26,572 nt of DNA from an uncultured Oscillospiraceae bacterium (GCA_937915075.1 CALDMA010000173.1:1-26572), one strand, 5' to 3'. Shown: positions 1-7,532, numbered from the stretch's first letter. Notes: generated by a model not told the origin, from the sequence alone. Translations and numbers: made by a program.

Positions 1-1105
1 TACCGACGATAGGCTTGCCGCTCATGGCGTCGCGCTTAATGATCTTCATATCGGGCAGCGCATAGTTCTCGGCAGTCACGGTGTACTGCTTATCGCCATC
101 GGTCGTGTCCACATAGACGCTGAGGGGCGTGGAGTCTGCACAGTACCCCGCTGGAGCTTCGGTTTCCACGAAAGACCACAGGCCCTCTGTGACGTCCTTT
201 ACCTCGATAGTACCGCCGTTCCTGGTCACATCGCTGCCGACGATCTGACCGTCACGGTAGATGTTGAATTTTGCACCATCCAGCCCGCGGGTCGTTCCGG
301 CAGCCACCTTTCGCAAGGTGATGTCCGCATCTCCCGCAGGGGGAGTCGGCTCATCACCGCCTTGCGGCTTATCCTTTACCACCAGCTTGCGCGGACCGTA
401 ATAGTTGAAGAAGGACTGGTTCTTACGGTTGCTCGAAAGGGCAAATACCGCCCATTTCGCACTGTCGTTCTCTACGATGGATGCGACCATGCCCTGTGCG
501 GCATATTCCTCGATCTGGCGCTGAAATGCCGCGTCCTCCTGCGCCTTCTGCGCGAGCATCCAGTCGATGAGACCCAAGTACATTTCGTAGGTATCAGCGT
601 TGGCGTAGCCACCTGCATCACCATCCCCGCCAGGTTCTCCCTTATAGCTCTGATGGTCCCACACATAAGTCTGGACCGCCATAAAGAGCTGGCCTACATT
701 GGATGCCTTGCTATCGTTGATGTAGGTCATGAGCCACTTGACATTGGCAAGCGTCGCGGCGTCCATCTCGCCAAGGCCGCTGTTGGCGATGGCGGTCTTG
801 AGCACGGTGTCGGCATCCGCATTGGTAGCCGAAGTGTAGGTATAGGAATCGAAGAATGACTGTGTGGCGTTGTGGTAGCCGAGGCCGCTGTCGAGGCAGT
901 ACAGCAGCCGACCGGCCGCCATGGGCGGGCGATAGCTGTACGGCGTGCCGTTGGCCAGTAAGCGGGTAGACCAATAGGCTTGATCCTTTGTGATCGTGAT
1001 GCCTTTGCCTGTGCCGGATGCGGCAAAGGCAGAGGTCGGCAGCAGGCTTAGAATCGTTATCAATGTCAAAAGAAATGACAACAGGCGTTTCTTGATAGAT
1101 TTCAT
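1..1105 (-). CDS. Thioester-domain (TED) surface adhesin with CnaB/SpaA-like domain, partial
   Basis: The frame is open from ATG at 1105 to the left edge (368 codons), so the C-terminus is missing. Residues 1-29 are a signal peptide (basic start, hydrophobic core, SAFAA end). Residues about 40-160 look like a class I thioester domain: Cys70 in YCLD and Gln145 in VQTYVW fit the [YFL]C-hydrophobic and Q-x-x-hydrophobic-W motifs whose Cys and Gln form the internal thioester in Gram-positive adhesins that bind host or cell surfaces covalently. From about residue 260 a prealbumin-like CnaB/SpaA domain follows, with the E-box-like stretch VETEAPAGY. A second domain appears to begin at the edge. An LPXTG sorting signal would be expected further left. 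It is the last gene of a surface cluster with a CAP protein and a sortase. Thioester formation is inferred from motifs only. Confidence 0.8.
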   Translation of the reverse strand, partial: MKSIKKRLLSFLLTLITILSLLPTSAFAASGTGKGITITKDQAYWSTRLLANGTPYSYRPPMAAGRLLYCLDSGLGYHNATQSFFDSYTYTSATNADADTVLKTAIANSGLGEMDAATLANVKWLMTYINDSKASNVGQLFMAVQTYVWDHQSYKGEPGGDGDAGGYANADTYEMYLGLIDWMLAQKAQEDAAFQRQIEEYAAQGMVASIVENDSAKWAVFALSSNRKNQSFFNYYGPRKLVVKDKPQGGDEPTPPAGDADITLRKVAAGTTRGLDGAKFNIYRDGQIVGSDVTRNGGTIEVKDVTEGLWSFVETEAPAGYCADSTPLSVYVDTTDGDKQYTVTAENYALPDMKIIKRDAMSGKPIVG

Positions 1106-1130
1106 AGAGTTCTCCTTTTCCGATGAAGCG

Positions 1131-1164
1131 TAATAAAACAGAGCAAACCTTGCCGATCTGCTCT
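1131..1164 (-). terminator. Weak hairpin between CAP-protein gene and adhesin gene
   Basis: AGAGCA (1140-1145) pairs with TGCTCT (1159-1164) across a 13-nt loop. On the minus strand it is followed by GTTTTATTA. It lies just after the CAP gene stop and 35 nt before the adhesin start, so it may reduce read-through rather than end the transcript. The stem is only 6 bp. Confidence 0.4.
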
Positions 1165-1185
1165 TTTCTGATTGTAGTTGATGAT

Positions 1186-1962
1186 TTACTTGTTTGTGGG
1201 GGTATCTACCCGTGAGACGGAATATCCATCATAGAGAAAAAGCTGCACACAGTACCAACAGGAGTTTCCGTTATCATTGACGCCCCTCGCCAATCCGATG
1301 CCAATTTCGGACAGCTTCGGATTGAGCATATTTTTATTGTGCATCGCCGAGGTGTTCCAGTCTGCTACCGCTTGCTCAGCAAGCGTCTGTTCGGATAGCG
1401 TCCAATCCGCAATACGATGGATATTTTCGGCCATGTAGGGGCAATCCGTAACGGTATTGAACTTTTGACCGTCCGGTCTTGTGTGCGAATAGACCGTATG
1501 AGCGGCCATTTCATCGGCGCGGACCTGTGCGGCCTGCATGAGTTTGTCGTTGACATGCAGCGCGGCAACGCCATTTTCTTTGCGCAGGGCGTTGGTCCGA
1601 TCCACGATGTCCTGCTTCATGGCGTCTGCATCGTCGGCAGACGCTGTGGCTTCCGGCTGCGGAGCAGAATCGGCAGCTTCGCCTTTTGCCGGGGCTTCGC
1701 CGGTGTAGGGCTTATCTGTCTCGATCTGGACGCTCCCATCCTCGGCGTTCCAATAGACGTTGAAGCCGACGGCCTTTCCGATGTCACGCAGCTGCATGAA
1801 GTTGTTGTCGTGGATGGCGTAGGCTTCGATCTGGACCTCCCGCCCATCCACGAAAATGCGGTTGGTGCTGCGCTCTGCCAAGATGCCCGCGGCATAGGCG
1901 GTGGTGCCGCCAAAGACGAGGGTGCCGACGACAAGGCCGGTGAGAAAATTTGCGTGTTTCAT
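1186..1962 (-). CDS. Secreted CAP-domain (SCP/YkwD-like) protein with N-terminal stalk-like domain
   Basis: The 258-residue protein has a signal peptide (about 1-25, ending TAYAA). Residues 34-82 resemble the stalk/copper-amine-oxidase-N-like domain of clostridial exported proteins (FMQLRDIGKAVGF, then VYW and SVQIET). A short Pro/Ala/Glu-rich linker (about 88-112) leads to a CAP domain at about 116-245. The usual CAP pocket residues can be placed: His160 in YSHTRPDG, Glu179 in MAENIH and His208 in SAMHNKNML. CAP proteins of this bacterial type have mostly unknown function; some bind or process extracellular ligands. ATG at 1962 follows AAAGGAGG at a good distance. The gene sits between the sortase and the adhesin, so a role at the cell surface during mating or attachment is plausible but inferred. 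Confidence 0.8.
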   Translation of the reverse strand: MKHANFLTGLVVGTLVFGGTTAYAAGILAERSTNRIFVDGREVQIEAYAIHDNNFMQLRDIGKAVGFNVYWNAEDGSVQIETDKPYTGEAPAKGEAADSAPQPEATASADDADAMKQDIVDRTNALRKENGVAALHVNDKLMQAAQVRADEMAAHTVYSHTRPDGQKFNTVTDCPYMAENIHRIADWTLSEQTLAEQAVADWNTSAMHNKNMLNPKLSEIGIGLARGVNDNGNSCWYCVQLFLYDGYSVSRVDTPTNK

Positions 1963-2020
1963 GGTGTCTGCCTCCTTTGATTTTGTTATGCTTTCAGTCT
2001 AAAGGAGACGGAAAAATTCG

Positions 2021-2797
2021 TCAAATTTTCGCGCGGGCCTGCACGCACCAGCGGTAGGCGGGCTGGTCACGGACGCAGGTGACAAGGGTGATGATGTTCT
2101 CGCTGCTGTCATTCAGCACGCTCATATCGTCCACGCTCACCTTATGGACGGCATAGACCTGATAGGCCCTCGTGCCGAGCTTGGTCGTCAGCTTGATGGT
2201 ATCGCCAATGTCGAGGGTGTGGATTTTACCAAAGTGATTGTTCACACCACGATTGTGACCGGCGATGGCCACATTGCCGTCCCAAATAGATGTGCTGGCA
2301 AAATGTCCCGCGCCCTTGCGGAGCGCGTCCGCGTCCGTCCCCTGATACACCTTGACGGACAAACCGAGCGTGGGAATTTTCAGCGTGGCAAGGTAGCCGC
2401 CGCTATAGTAGAGGTCACTTGTCACGGCGGTATAGCCGATGGGCTGATAGCTCCAGCTCCCGCCTTCCGCTCCATTCGAGGGCAGGACCGTCACGCCGCC
2501 CGTGCCGCTGACCGCTCCCGTGGTCGAACCGCTCACAAGGTTCGGCGTCAGGCGCTCCCCAGCGTTCAGCGTATAAGAAGTGGGAGAGCCAAAGGCAGGC
2601 GGGATATACGCTGCGTCCTTGCCGCGGTTCGTGTTGGCAGGCTCGCCCGTGGTGACATAGATGGTATCGTCCGAGGTGGGCCGTCCAAACAGCCCCGCGT
2701 CCGGCCCATCGAAGCTGTACTCCAATGCGGACACAGGCATGGAAAAAGCCGCCAGCATACAGCAGGCGGCGGCAAGAGATAGAATGTATTTTTTCAT
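2021..2797 (-). CDS. Sortase (transpeptidase), probably class D-like
   Basis: Sortases cut a sorting motif in surface proteins and join them to the cell wall or to other pilin subunits. The 258-residue protein starts with a signal peptide or membrane anchor (1-24) and a low-complexity stretch rich in Gly/Ser/Thr (about 70-115). The catalytic core covers about 130-258: His181 in AIAGHNRG, Cys241 in ITLVTC and Arg249 in YRW. The TLVTC box and the GHNRG with NHFGKI are typical of small class D/E-type enzymes, but the class cannot be fixed by eye. The start codon overlaps the stop of the upstream gene (ATGA), so the two are translationally coupled. The neighbouring thioester adhesin is the obvious substrate candidate. 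Confidence 0.88.
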   Translation of the reverse strand: MKKYILSLAAACCMLAAFSMPVSALEYSFDGPDAGLFGRPTSDDTIYVTTGEPANTNRGKDAAYIPPAFGSPTSYTLNAGERLTPNLVSGSTTGAVSGTGGVTVLPSNGAEGGSWSYQPIGYTAVTSDLYYSGGYLATLKIPTLGLSVKVYQGTDADALRKGAGHFASTSIWDGNVAIAGHNRGVNNHFGKIHTLDIGDTIKLTTKLGTRAYQVYAVHKVSVDDMSVLNDSSENIITLVTCVRDQPAYRWCVQARAKI

Positions 2798-3684
2798 GCG
2801 GCGTAACCTCTCTTCTTGTTAATATAGCGCTGATAGCCTTTGTATCCAGCATAGCCCGCGCCGGAGAGCACCAATACACCGAGCGCGGCGAGCAACGGTG
2901 TTTTGTTCTCAAAATGCGTCTCACCGTGGGACGTAAAAATAGCAGTGTAGAGCACAGTGTCACAGCTTGTCTTGGTAACATCGCCTTTGTATTCCACCGT
3001 TACGGTGTAGCCGGTAGCGGTCTTATAGCTCGCCGTTCCGGTATAGCTTGCAACCGCCGTATAGCGCAAAGGCACTTCATATCCGTCCATCGGATCGGTC
3101 GCAGCCTCCTGCCAGCTCACATCAGCAAGTGTAAGGGTGCGGCCATTTTCCTCCACCGTTTTCGGAATCAACGACACATCGGCGTCGGAGAGGTTGGGGT
3201 AGGTGCGCTCTGCCGTCACCGTGCGGCTTCTGTTCTTGTAGCCGCTGGCTTCGACCTGAATGGTGGTGTAATCCGCGGTCAGTGTGCCGGCATATCCATC
3301 CTCCGTAGTGACCTCCATGACCGGCTCAATTACCTTGATGATCTCGCTCATGTCCTTGGTGCTGCTCTCCAGCGTAATGATCTCGATGTGCTCCTGCGTG
3401 TCCGTCTCCGTCTGGTCCGCTTTGAGCAGGTCAAGCAGCTCATAGTGCCGTCCCTCGCGTTCAAAGTCAGCGGTGGGAATAGCGGCGGGATCGTCCTTTG
3501 TGCCAAGACAATAGATCTTTTCCAGCCGGTATACACCGCCGCTTTCGCTGCTGTGTACCTCAAAGGGATAGACGGCCGGGACAGTGGGCGGCACGGTATC
3601 CTCTGCCGCCATGACGGGGACCGCTCCAAACGCCAGCATGAGCGCGAGCGCAAGGAGTGTGACTGCACTTTTCTGTTTTCTCAT
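2794..3684 (-). CDS. Secreted membrane-anchored protein of unknown function
   Basis: I do not recognise this 296-residue protein. It has a signal peptide (1-27, ending PVMAAE), a long extracellular part rich in Thr, Glu and Tyr, and one C-terminal transmembrane segment (about 263-281, rich in Ala, Gly and Leu) followed by a basic tail with RYINKKRG. There is no LPXTG, so it is held by its membrane helix. ATG at 3684 follows AGGAGGA by 10 nt. The next gene, the sortase, overlaps it by 4 nt, so the two proteins are probably made in equal amounts and may act together, for example as a partner or scaffold for the sortase. A copy of the 15-bp pseudo-palindrome lies within its 3' part (2918-2932) and another just upstream of its ribosome binding site. 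Confidence 0.75.
   Translation of the reverse strand: MRKQKSAVTLLALALMLAFGAVPVMAAEDTVPPTVPAVYPFEVHSSESGGVYRLEKIYCLGTKDDPAAIPTADFEREGRHYELLDLLKADQTETDTQEHIEIITLESSTKDMSEIIKVIEPVMEVTTEDGYAGTLTADYTTIQVEASGYKNRSRTVTAERTYPNLSDADVSLIPKTVEENGRTLTLADVSWQEAATDPMDGYEVPLRYTAVASYTGTASYKTATGYTVTVEYKGDVTKTSCDTVLYTAIFTSHGETHFENKTPLLAALGVLVLSGAGYAGYKGYQRYINKKRGYAA
2918..2932. repeat. 15-bp pseudo-palindrome, copy A (intragenic)
   Basis: GTCTCACCGTGGGAC: two 7-bp arms around a central C, with one arm mismatch. It is the same motif as copies B-E but lies inside the coding sequence of the secreted membrane protein, where it encodes part of TSHGET. It may be a distal binding site or a chance match. Confidence 0.55.
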
Positions 3685-3709
3685 GTGGGAAAATCCTCCT
3701 TCAAAATTT

Positions 3710-3724
3710 GTCCCATCGTGGGAC
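3710..3724. promoter_or_regulatory. 15-bp pseudo-palindrome, copy B
   Basis: GTCCCATCGTGGGAC, arms of 7 bp around a central C with one mismatch. It lies 9 nt upstream of the AGGAGGA (3694-3700) of the membrane-protein/sortase pair and downstream of a terminator, so it sits where an operator or leader element of that block would be expected. Confidence 0.65.
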
Positions 3725-3740
3725 GTGAATGGTAGAAATA

Positions 3741-3776
3741 CTTATAAAATCAAAAAGCCGTCGCAAGACGGCTTTT
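3741..3776 (-). terminator. Rho-independent terminator after the mobilization block
   Basis: A perfect 10-bp stem, AAAAGCCGTC (3753-3762) with GACGGCTTTT (3767-3776), and a 4-nt loop. On the minus strand the stem runs into TTTTTGATTTTATAA. It lies downstream of the ArdC-like gene and ends the transcript that carries mobC, relaxase, pcfB and the ArdC-like gene. Confidence 0.85.
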
Positions 3777-3830
3777 GTGGTGTGTTCCCCTTGCTCACCA
3801 TATACGGCGGCGAAACGTGAGCGTCAAGGT

Positions 3831-3882
3831 CCGACCAGTCCGCAGACTGGTCGGCTCGCGGAAAATGCGCAAGCATTTTCCG
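3831..3882. repeat. Twin perfect stem-loops
   Basis: Two adjacent perfect inverted repeats: CGACCAGTC (3832-3840)/GACTGGTCG (3845-3853) with a 4-nt loop CGCA, and CGGAAAATGC (3859-3868)/GCATTTTCCG (3873-3882) with a loop GCAA. Neither is followed by a T run, so they are not ordinary terminators. They lie between the ArdC-like gene and the terminator at 3741-3776. Possible roles are mRNA 3'-end protection, a small RNA, or a DNA site for transfer; none is proven. The remaining 3685-3936 sequence holds this pair, the terminator and copy B, and no convincing gene. Confidence 0.7.
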
Positions 3883-3936
3883 GCCTTGATGCTTACGGGG
3901 CGACGGCGTACTCTCCGGCAAGGGAAACACACCGCC

Positions 3937-4815
3937 CTATCTCGTGTAAGCCGGACGACCGCGGCGCTGCTCCTGCTGCTTGGGGTTGATGGTGCGGTCG
4001 ATGCTGTCTCCGATGCTCTTTGCGGTCTGCCGCAGCTCCTCCAGATAAGTACCGCGTGTGGCGGGGGCGCATCCATCAAAGGACGCTGCCAGTTCGCTGG
4101 CATCGGGCAGCTTACACGGCACGCCGAAGCGTCGGCAAACCATGTAGCCGATGCTCTCAGCGTCGATCTGGTAGGCTTCTCGGTTATACTGCGTGTTCCG
4201 TCCCTGATTGTGCATCCGCGCGTGAACGCTCTCTACGGCGAGTGCCGCGAACACATCATGCGCGGGATGCTCGGTGTTGACGAGGATCGTCATGGTGTTG
4301 GGATCGTAATAGGCGCTTTGCTCCAGCGTGTTATCCTCCTTGAGCGCAGCTCGCGCGCCCTGCATCAACGGTTCCAGTGCAGCGATGAGCTTCGGGCTTC
4401 CCTCGGGAATGACCGCCTGCCCCTCCAGCGGTCTGCCGGTGGTTTGGCTGACGTCGTAATAATCGCCCATGAAATAACCGCGGGCATTTTTGTTACGCGG
4501 CGGCACGAACACCTTTGCTCCGTTCTGCATCGCCTCGTCCTGCACATAGCGTCCGACACTGTGCCAATAGTCGATCGAGCCGATCCTGCTGGCGTCGGGA
4601 AGCTGGATCAGGGTCAGCGCGACATTACCGGCGCTGCACCGAATGTTGTCTGCCTGCAAGGTCAGATACTTCTGGTACAGCTCCGGCTCTGTGGTGACGA
4701 CCTCAAATGCGGCGTCGCGCATCTGCGAGAGGTTTGTCCGTTCAGCCTGCCGGACTTCCCGCTGCTGCTCGCTCTGTGAGGTCGTTTTCTCAATAAGATC
4801 ACGAATACTTATCAT
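3937..4815 (-). CDS. ArdC/LtrC-like protein with degenerate zincin motif
   Basis: The 292-residue protein resembles the ArdC/LtrC-type proteins of conjugative elements, which pair a ssDNA-binding N-terminal domain with a zincin-like metallopeptidase domain and may protect incoming DNA. The N-terminal part (about 45-128) carries the usual YLTLQ, SAGNVALTL, RIGSIDYW and MGDYYDVSQT features. The C-terminal half (about 168-235) has the peptidase-like region, but HExxH is replaced by VESVH (194-198): the first metal-binding His is Val. The downstream Glu region (IDAESIGYMVCRRFG, 217-231) is conserved. The tail (275-292) is basic. ATG at 4815 follows AAAGGAG. The gene starts 22 nt after pcfB and is the last of the mobilization block. 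Family assignment is from recall of the family pattern; catalysis looks unlikely. Confidence 0.7.
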   Translation of the reverse strand: MISIRDLIEKTTSQSEQQREVRQAERTNLSQMRDAAFEVVTTEPELYQKYLTLQADNIRCSAGNVALTLIQLPDASRIGSIDYWHSVGRYVQDEAMQNGAKVFVPPRNKNARGYFMGDYYDVSQTTGRPLEGQAVIPEGSPKLIAALEPLMQGARAALKEDNTLEQSAYYDPNTMTILVNTEHPAHDVFAALAVESVHARMHNQGRNTQYNREAYQIDAESIGYMVCRRFGVPCKLPDASELAASFDGCAPATRGTYLEELRQTAKSIGDSIDRTINPKQQEQRRGRPAYTR

Positions 4816-4837
4816 GGTATACTTCTCCTTTGTCGCT

Positions 4838-5419
4838 TCATCGAATGTGTTCTTTGACCTTTACGCGGTCCGTGCTTCTTTCGGCGGAGAGCTGCCGCAT
4901 GGCCTCCAGCTTCTCCAGCACAGAGGACCTGGCATCATCGGTAGTCCTCTCCTGCGATGCTGTCGAGATATTCCCTCGCTCGTTCGAGGCTTTCTCGGAT
5001 GGAGCGAGGGAGACTGCTTTTTTTGGCTCGCCCGCCTCCTTGACTGGCACGGGGTAGCCCAGCTCTTCCATAATGCGGTTGAGGTTCGCCGCATAGGTTT
5101 CCGTGGAGATAATGTTGATAAGCCCGCTATCATCCCCACGCTTGCGGACCGGCAGGTACAGTACGCCGTATTCCTTAGTTGCCATTCGCTTGAATTGAGG
5201 ATAGTCCTCCGCACGGATCTGAACGACCGCGGGAGGATTTGGGTCGCGGGCCAGCCGCGCGGCGCTGGCCTGCCCGATGACCTTATAATCCTGCTTGGAC
5301 AGGGCAAGCAAGAGAGCGGCAACATTTTTGATGCCGCTCCCCGCCAACTTGACCGCCGTTTCCGTTGCCTGCAAGCCTTCCTTGACCACCAGATCGGCGG
5401 CCTCTGCACTAACATCCAT
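4838..5419 (-). CDS. pcfB: PcfB/DUF3801 family protein
   Basis: PcfB-type proteins accompany the relaxase in the relaxosome of Gram-positive conjugative systems and help bring it to the coupling protein. The first 110 residues match the family: MDVSAEAADLVVKEG, the Ala/Leu-rich ALLLALSKQDYKVIG, the Arg/Asp stretch ARLARDPNP and the YGVLYLPVRKRGDD segment. The rest (about 125-193) is a charged, probably disordered tail. ATG at 5419 is chosen because AAGGAGC lies 7 nt upstream; the longer reading would need a TTG inside that binding site. The gene begins 24 nt after the relaxase. In related elements a VirD4/TraG coupling gene often follows; here an ArdC-like gene does. Confidence 0.82.
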   Translation of the reverse strand: MDVSAEAADLVVKEGLQATETAVKLAGSGIKNVAALLLALSKQDYKVIGQASAARLARDPNPPAVVQIRAEDYPQFKRMATKEYGVLYLPVRKRGDDSGLINIISTETYAANLNRIMEELGYPVPVKEAGEPKKAVSLAPSEKASNERGNISTASQERTTDDARSSVLEKLEAMRQLSAERSTDRVKVKEHIR

Positions 5420-5443
5420 AAAAAATGCTCCTTCCAAAATGTG

Positions 5444-6760
5444 TTATCGTTCCTGCTGTTTGTGTTTTCTTTTCTCCGGTGTCTTTTCCGCCCTTTGTTC
5501 CCGATACTGCTGTGTTTGCGTCTGCAATCGCGGAATGTCCGCTTCGATGCTCCGGCAGAGGTTCAGGCTGCGCCGCGCCTGCCGCAGACGCTCATTCACG
5601 GCAGATAATTCCCGCGTCACATCCATGCCTCGCCGCTTCCATTCGTACAAGACCTTGCGCCGCTCAGTCAGCGCGTCGATCTGCGCCTGCAAAGCGTCGT
5701 GGAGCATAGAGAGCTCCTGCACCGTCTCGATCCGGTTTTCGCGCAGGAATCGGAATTGCCGCTGGTAGAGGCGCAGCTTCGCCGCCTCCTGCCGAATCGT
5801 GAACGGCACGGGGCGGGAGCGCTTCGGCGTCTTGCCGCGCAGGAGGTAAATATAGTAAAGGTAGAGCGCATGAAAGCCCTTGACCTTTTTGCGCGGCGGC
5901 ATCGGCGCATATACGCGATACTGCTTCATCTTGCGCGGCGGCTTGTCCGGCTGCGGGAGCTGTCGCTCGGCACGGGGAACCGTGAGCCGTGCGCGGATGG
6001 CAGCCTCGGTGTAGTCCTCGCCTAAACTTTTCAGGCGCACATAGCGGCTGCTGCCGCTTGGCCTGACAGCAAGGTATTTTCCCTCGGTCCTGACCGCATA
6101 GCCTTGTGCGCGGAGACGGGTGAGGAAGTCAGAAAAGCTGCGCGAGCGCAAAAGCGCAGCGTCCACATCGGCACGGACCATACCGCGCACGGTCGGGCGA
6201 CTGTGCTTCTCTGCGTCCCATTCGGCGTAATGCCTGCCCTCGTGCTCCGGCTCGATGACGGATAAGCCGCGCTCGCGGCTGACCGCGTTGGATGTGCCGC
6301 GCAGCGTTCCGAAATAGCTTTTGAAGTCGCTGCGGTATTTGCTGCCATCCACCAGAGAGACGGAATTGAACACGATATGACAGTGCAGGTGCTCGCGGTC
6401 AAGATGTGTGGCGACCACGGCTTCGTACCTTTCGCCCAGCAGACGGCGGGCAAACTCCACGCCGGCCGCGTGTGCCTCCTGCGGTGTGACCTCGCCGGGG
6501 GCGTAGGAATGAATGATGTGGTAGCCGAGGATGCCGCCGCATTTGTCCCAGCGGCGCTTGGTCGCCTGCATCTCTGCATAAGCAGTTTCCACCGTGCAGT
6601 TGATGCCGGTCCGCAAGCTGTCTGCATGGAGCGGTGCGGTTTTCCGCTCATTGCCGATGTAATGAAGCGCGGCGGCAAGGTCGGTCTTGTGCTCGTTCGC
6701 GGCATAGGCAAGGCAATGATCCAGCCGTCGCCGGATGGGTATGATCTTGTCGTAAGCCAT
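5444..6760 (-). CDS. MobP-type relaxase (relaxase/mobilization nuclease)
   Basis: Relaxases nick one strand at oriT, stay bound to the 5' end and pilot it to the recipient. This 438-residue protein has the N-terminal nuclease domain of the PF03432 group: a candidate catalytic Tyr19 in LAYAANEHKT, the motif around GYHIIHSYAPGEVTP (79-93), and the metal-binding histidine motif HLDREHLHCHIVFN (119-132, His124/126/128). The region about 225-275 resembles a relaxase accessory domain with GYAVRTEGKYLAVRP. The C-terminal 340-438 is a very basic, Gln/Arg-rich coiled-coil-like tail. ATG follows the mobC stop directly (TAAATG), so the two are translationally coupled. Full length for the family. Confidence 0.92.
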   Translation of the reverse strand: MAYDKIIPIRRRLDHCLAYAANEHKTDLAAALHYIGNERKTAPLHADSLRTGINCTVETAYAEMQATKRRWDKCGGILGYHIIHSYAPGEVTPQEAHAAGVEFARRLLGERYEAVVATHLDREHLHCHIVFNSVSLVDGSKYRSDFKSYFGTLRGTSNAVSRERGLSVIEPEHEGRHYAEWDAEKHSRPTVRGMVRADVDAALLRSRSFSDFLTRLRAQGYAVRTEGKYLAVRPSGSSRYVRLKSLGEDYTEAAIRARLTVPRAERQLPQPDKPPRKMKQYRVYAPMPPRKKVKGFHALYLYYIYLLRGKTPKRSRPVPFTIRQEAAKLRLYQRQFRFLRENRIETVQELSMLHDALQAQIDALTERRKVLYEWKRRGMDVTRELSAVNERLRQARRSLNLCRSIEADIPRLQTQTQQYREQRAEKTPEKRKHKQQER

Positions 6761-7069
6761 TTACAGCGTCTCCTTAACGAGCCGCCACGCCCGACGGACC
6801 AGCGCCGCAGCCTCCTGAATATCCGCTTCGCTGACGCTCTGCTGAGCGTTCGCCCAATATGCGATCTGGTTGACATTGTTGCCGATGGCGGACAGCTCGC
6901 GCAGCAGGGCTGTGTAGGTGTCAGGCGGGCGTGGGCGGAGTTGGACGCCGGAAACAAGGCTGCGGATAAACGGGTCGATCCCCATACCGGCAAGCTCTGC
7001 CTGCGCCCTCAAATGCCGGTATTCCTGCTCATTCATCCACACGCTGATATGACGGTTTCGTGTTCGCAT
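6761..7069 (-). CDS. mobC: MobC-like relaxosome protein
   Basis: A 102-residue protein of the MobC type, which binds near oriT and helps the relaxase to open and nick it. The start (residues 3-22, with RHISVWMNEQEYRHL) looks like a ribbon-helix-helix DNA-binding segment, and GNNVNQIAYWAN (about 63-74) is the family signature, followed by a helical basic end. ATG at 7069 follows AAAGGAG by 5 nt. A 29-bp inverted repeat (7093-7121) lies directly upstream, a likely target for MobC or for another element regulator. Confidence 0.88.
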   Translation of the reverse strand: MRTRNRHISVWMNEQEYRHLRAQAELAGMGIDPFIRSLVSGVQLRPRPPDTYTALLRELSAIGNNVNQIAYWANAQQSVSEADIQEAAALVRRAWRLVKETL

Positions 7070-7092
7070 AGCATCTCCTTTCAGTTCGCTCT

Positions 7093-7121
7093 GAATTGCG
7101 TCTCACGGTGGGACGCAATTC
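7093..7121. promoter_or_regulatory. Pseudo-palindrome copy C within a 29-bp inverted repeat upstream of mobC
   Basis: The core GTCTCACGGTGGGAC (7100-7114) is extended by perfectly matching GAATTGC/GCAATTC, giving 14-bp arms around a central G with only one mismatch. It fills most of the 58-nt gap before mobC and ends about 12 nt from the mobC ribosome binding site. It may be an operator or part of oriT. It is the longest copy of the motif in the window. Confidence 0.7.
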
Positions 7122-7127
7122 CCGTGC

Positions 7128-7520
7128 TCACCTGACACGGCCTGTCCGCGTAGGCTTCTCCAGCCTCCGCGCCAGCCGTTTCTCACGCGATGCCCAATAC
7201 TCCGGCTGGCAGGCTTGAAGCACACGGTCAATGGCACGCTCAAATGCAGCGGCGTCTTTGATCCGATCCGGAGGCGGCGTCCATAGCTTTTTGTCCATCA
7301 GCTCACGCAGCACAACTTGTTCACAGCAGTCCTCTTCAAACCATAAATAGCCGCCTTCGCGGAACCCGCATTTTCTTGCTTCCGGAGAAAGCAGCATAGC
7401 CGCTTCGCGGGTCACTCTTGCTCCGCCATGACTCGGTGTTGAAATAAGGTCTATGCCGGGGAGAATGAATACGACCTCATCCATTTGTCCCCATGGGGAA
7501 AATTCATGTTGTATGCTCAT
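7128..7520 (-). CDS. Element accessory protein, DUF7007-like
   Basis: A 130-residue protein without a clear function. The stretch about 20-65 (FILPGIDLISTPSHGGARVT, then YLWFEEDCCEQVV) resembles the small DUF7007-type domain seen in accessory genes of conjugative elements and phages. The C-terminal third is basic, with paired Arg residues. ATG at 7520 is chosen because AAAGGA lies 5 nt upstream; a GTG at 7532 is in frame but would use that binding site as coding sequence. Copy D of the pseudo-palindrome lies just upstream. It precedes mobC by 58 nt, so it may belong to the mobilization block. Confidence 0.65.
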   Translation of the reverse strand: MSIQHEFSPWGQMDEVVFILPGIDLISTPSHGGARVTREAAMLLSPEARKCGFREGGYLWFEEDCCEQVVLRELMDKKLWTPPPDRIKDAAAFERAIDRVLQACQPEYWASREKRLARRLEKPTRTGRVR

Positions 7521-7532
7521 CAATCCTTTCAC

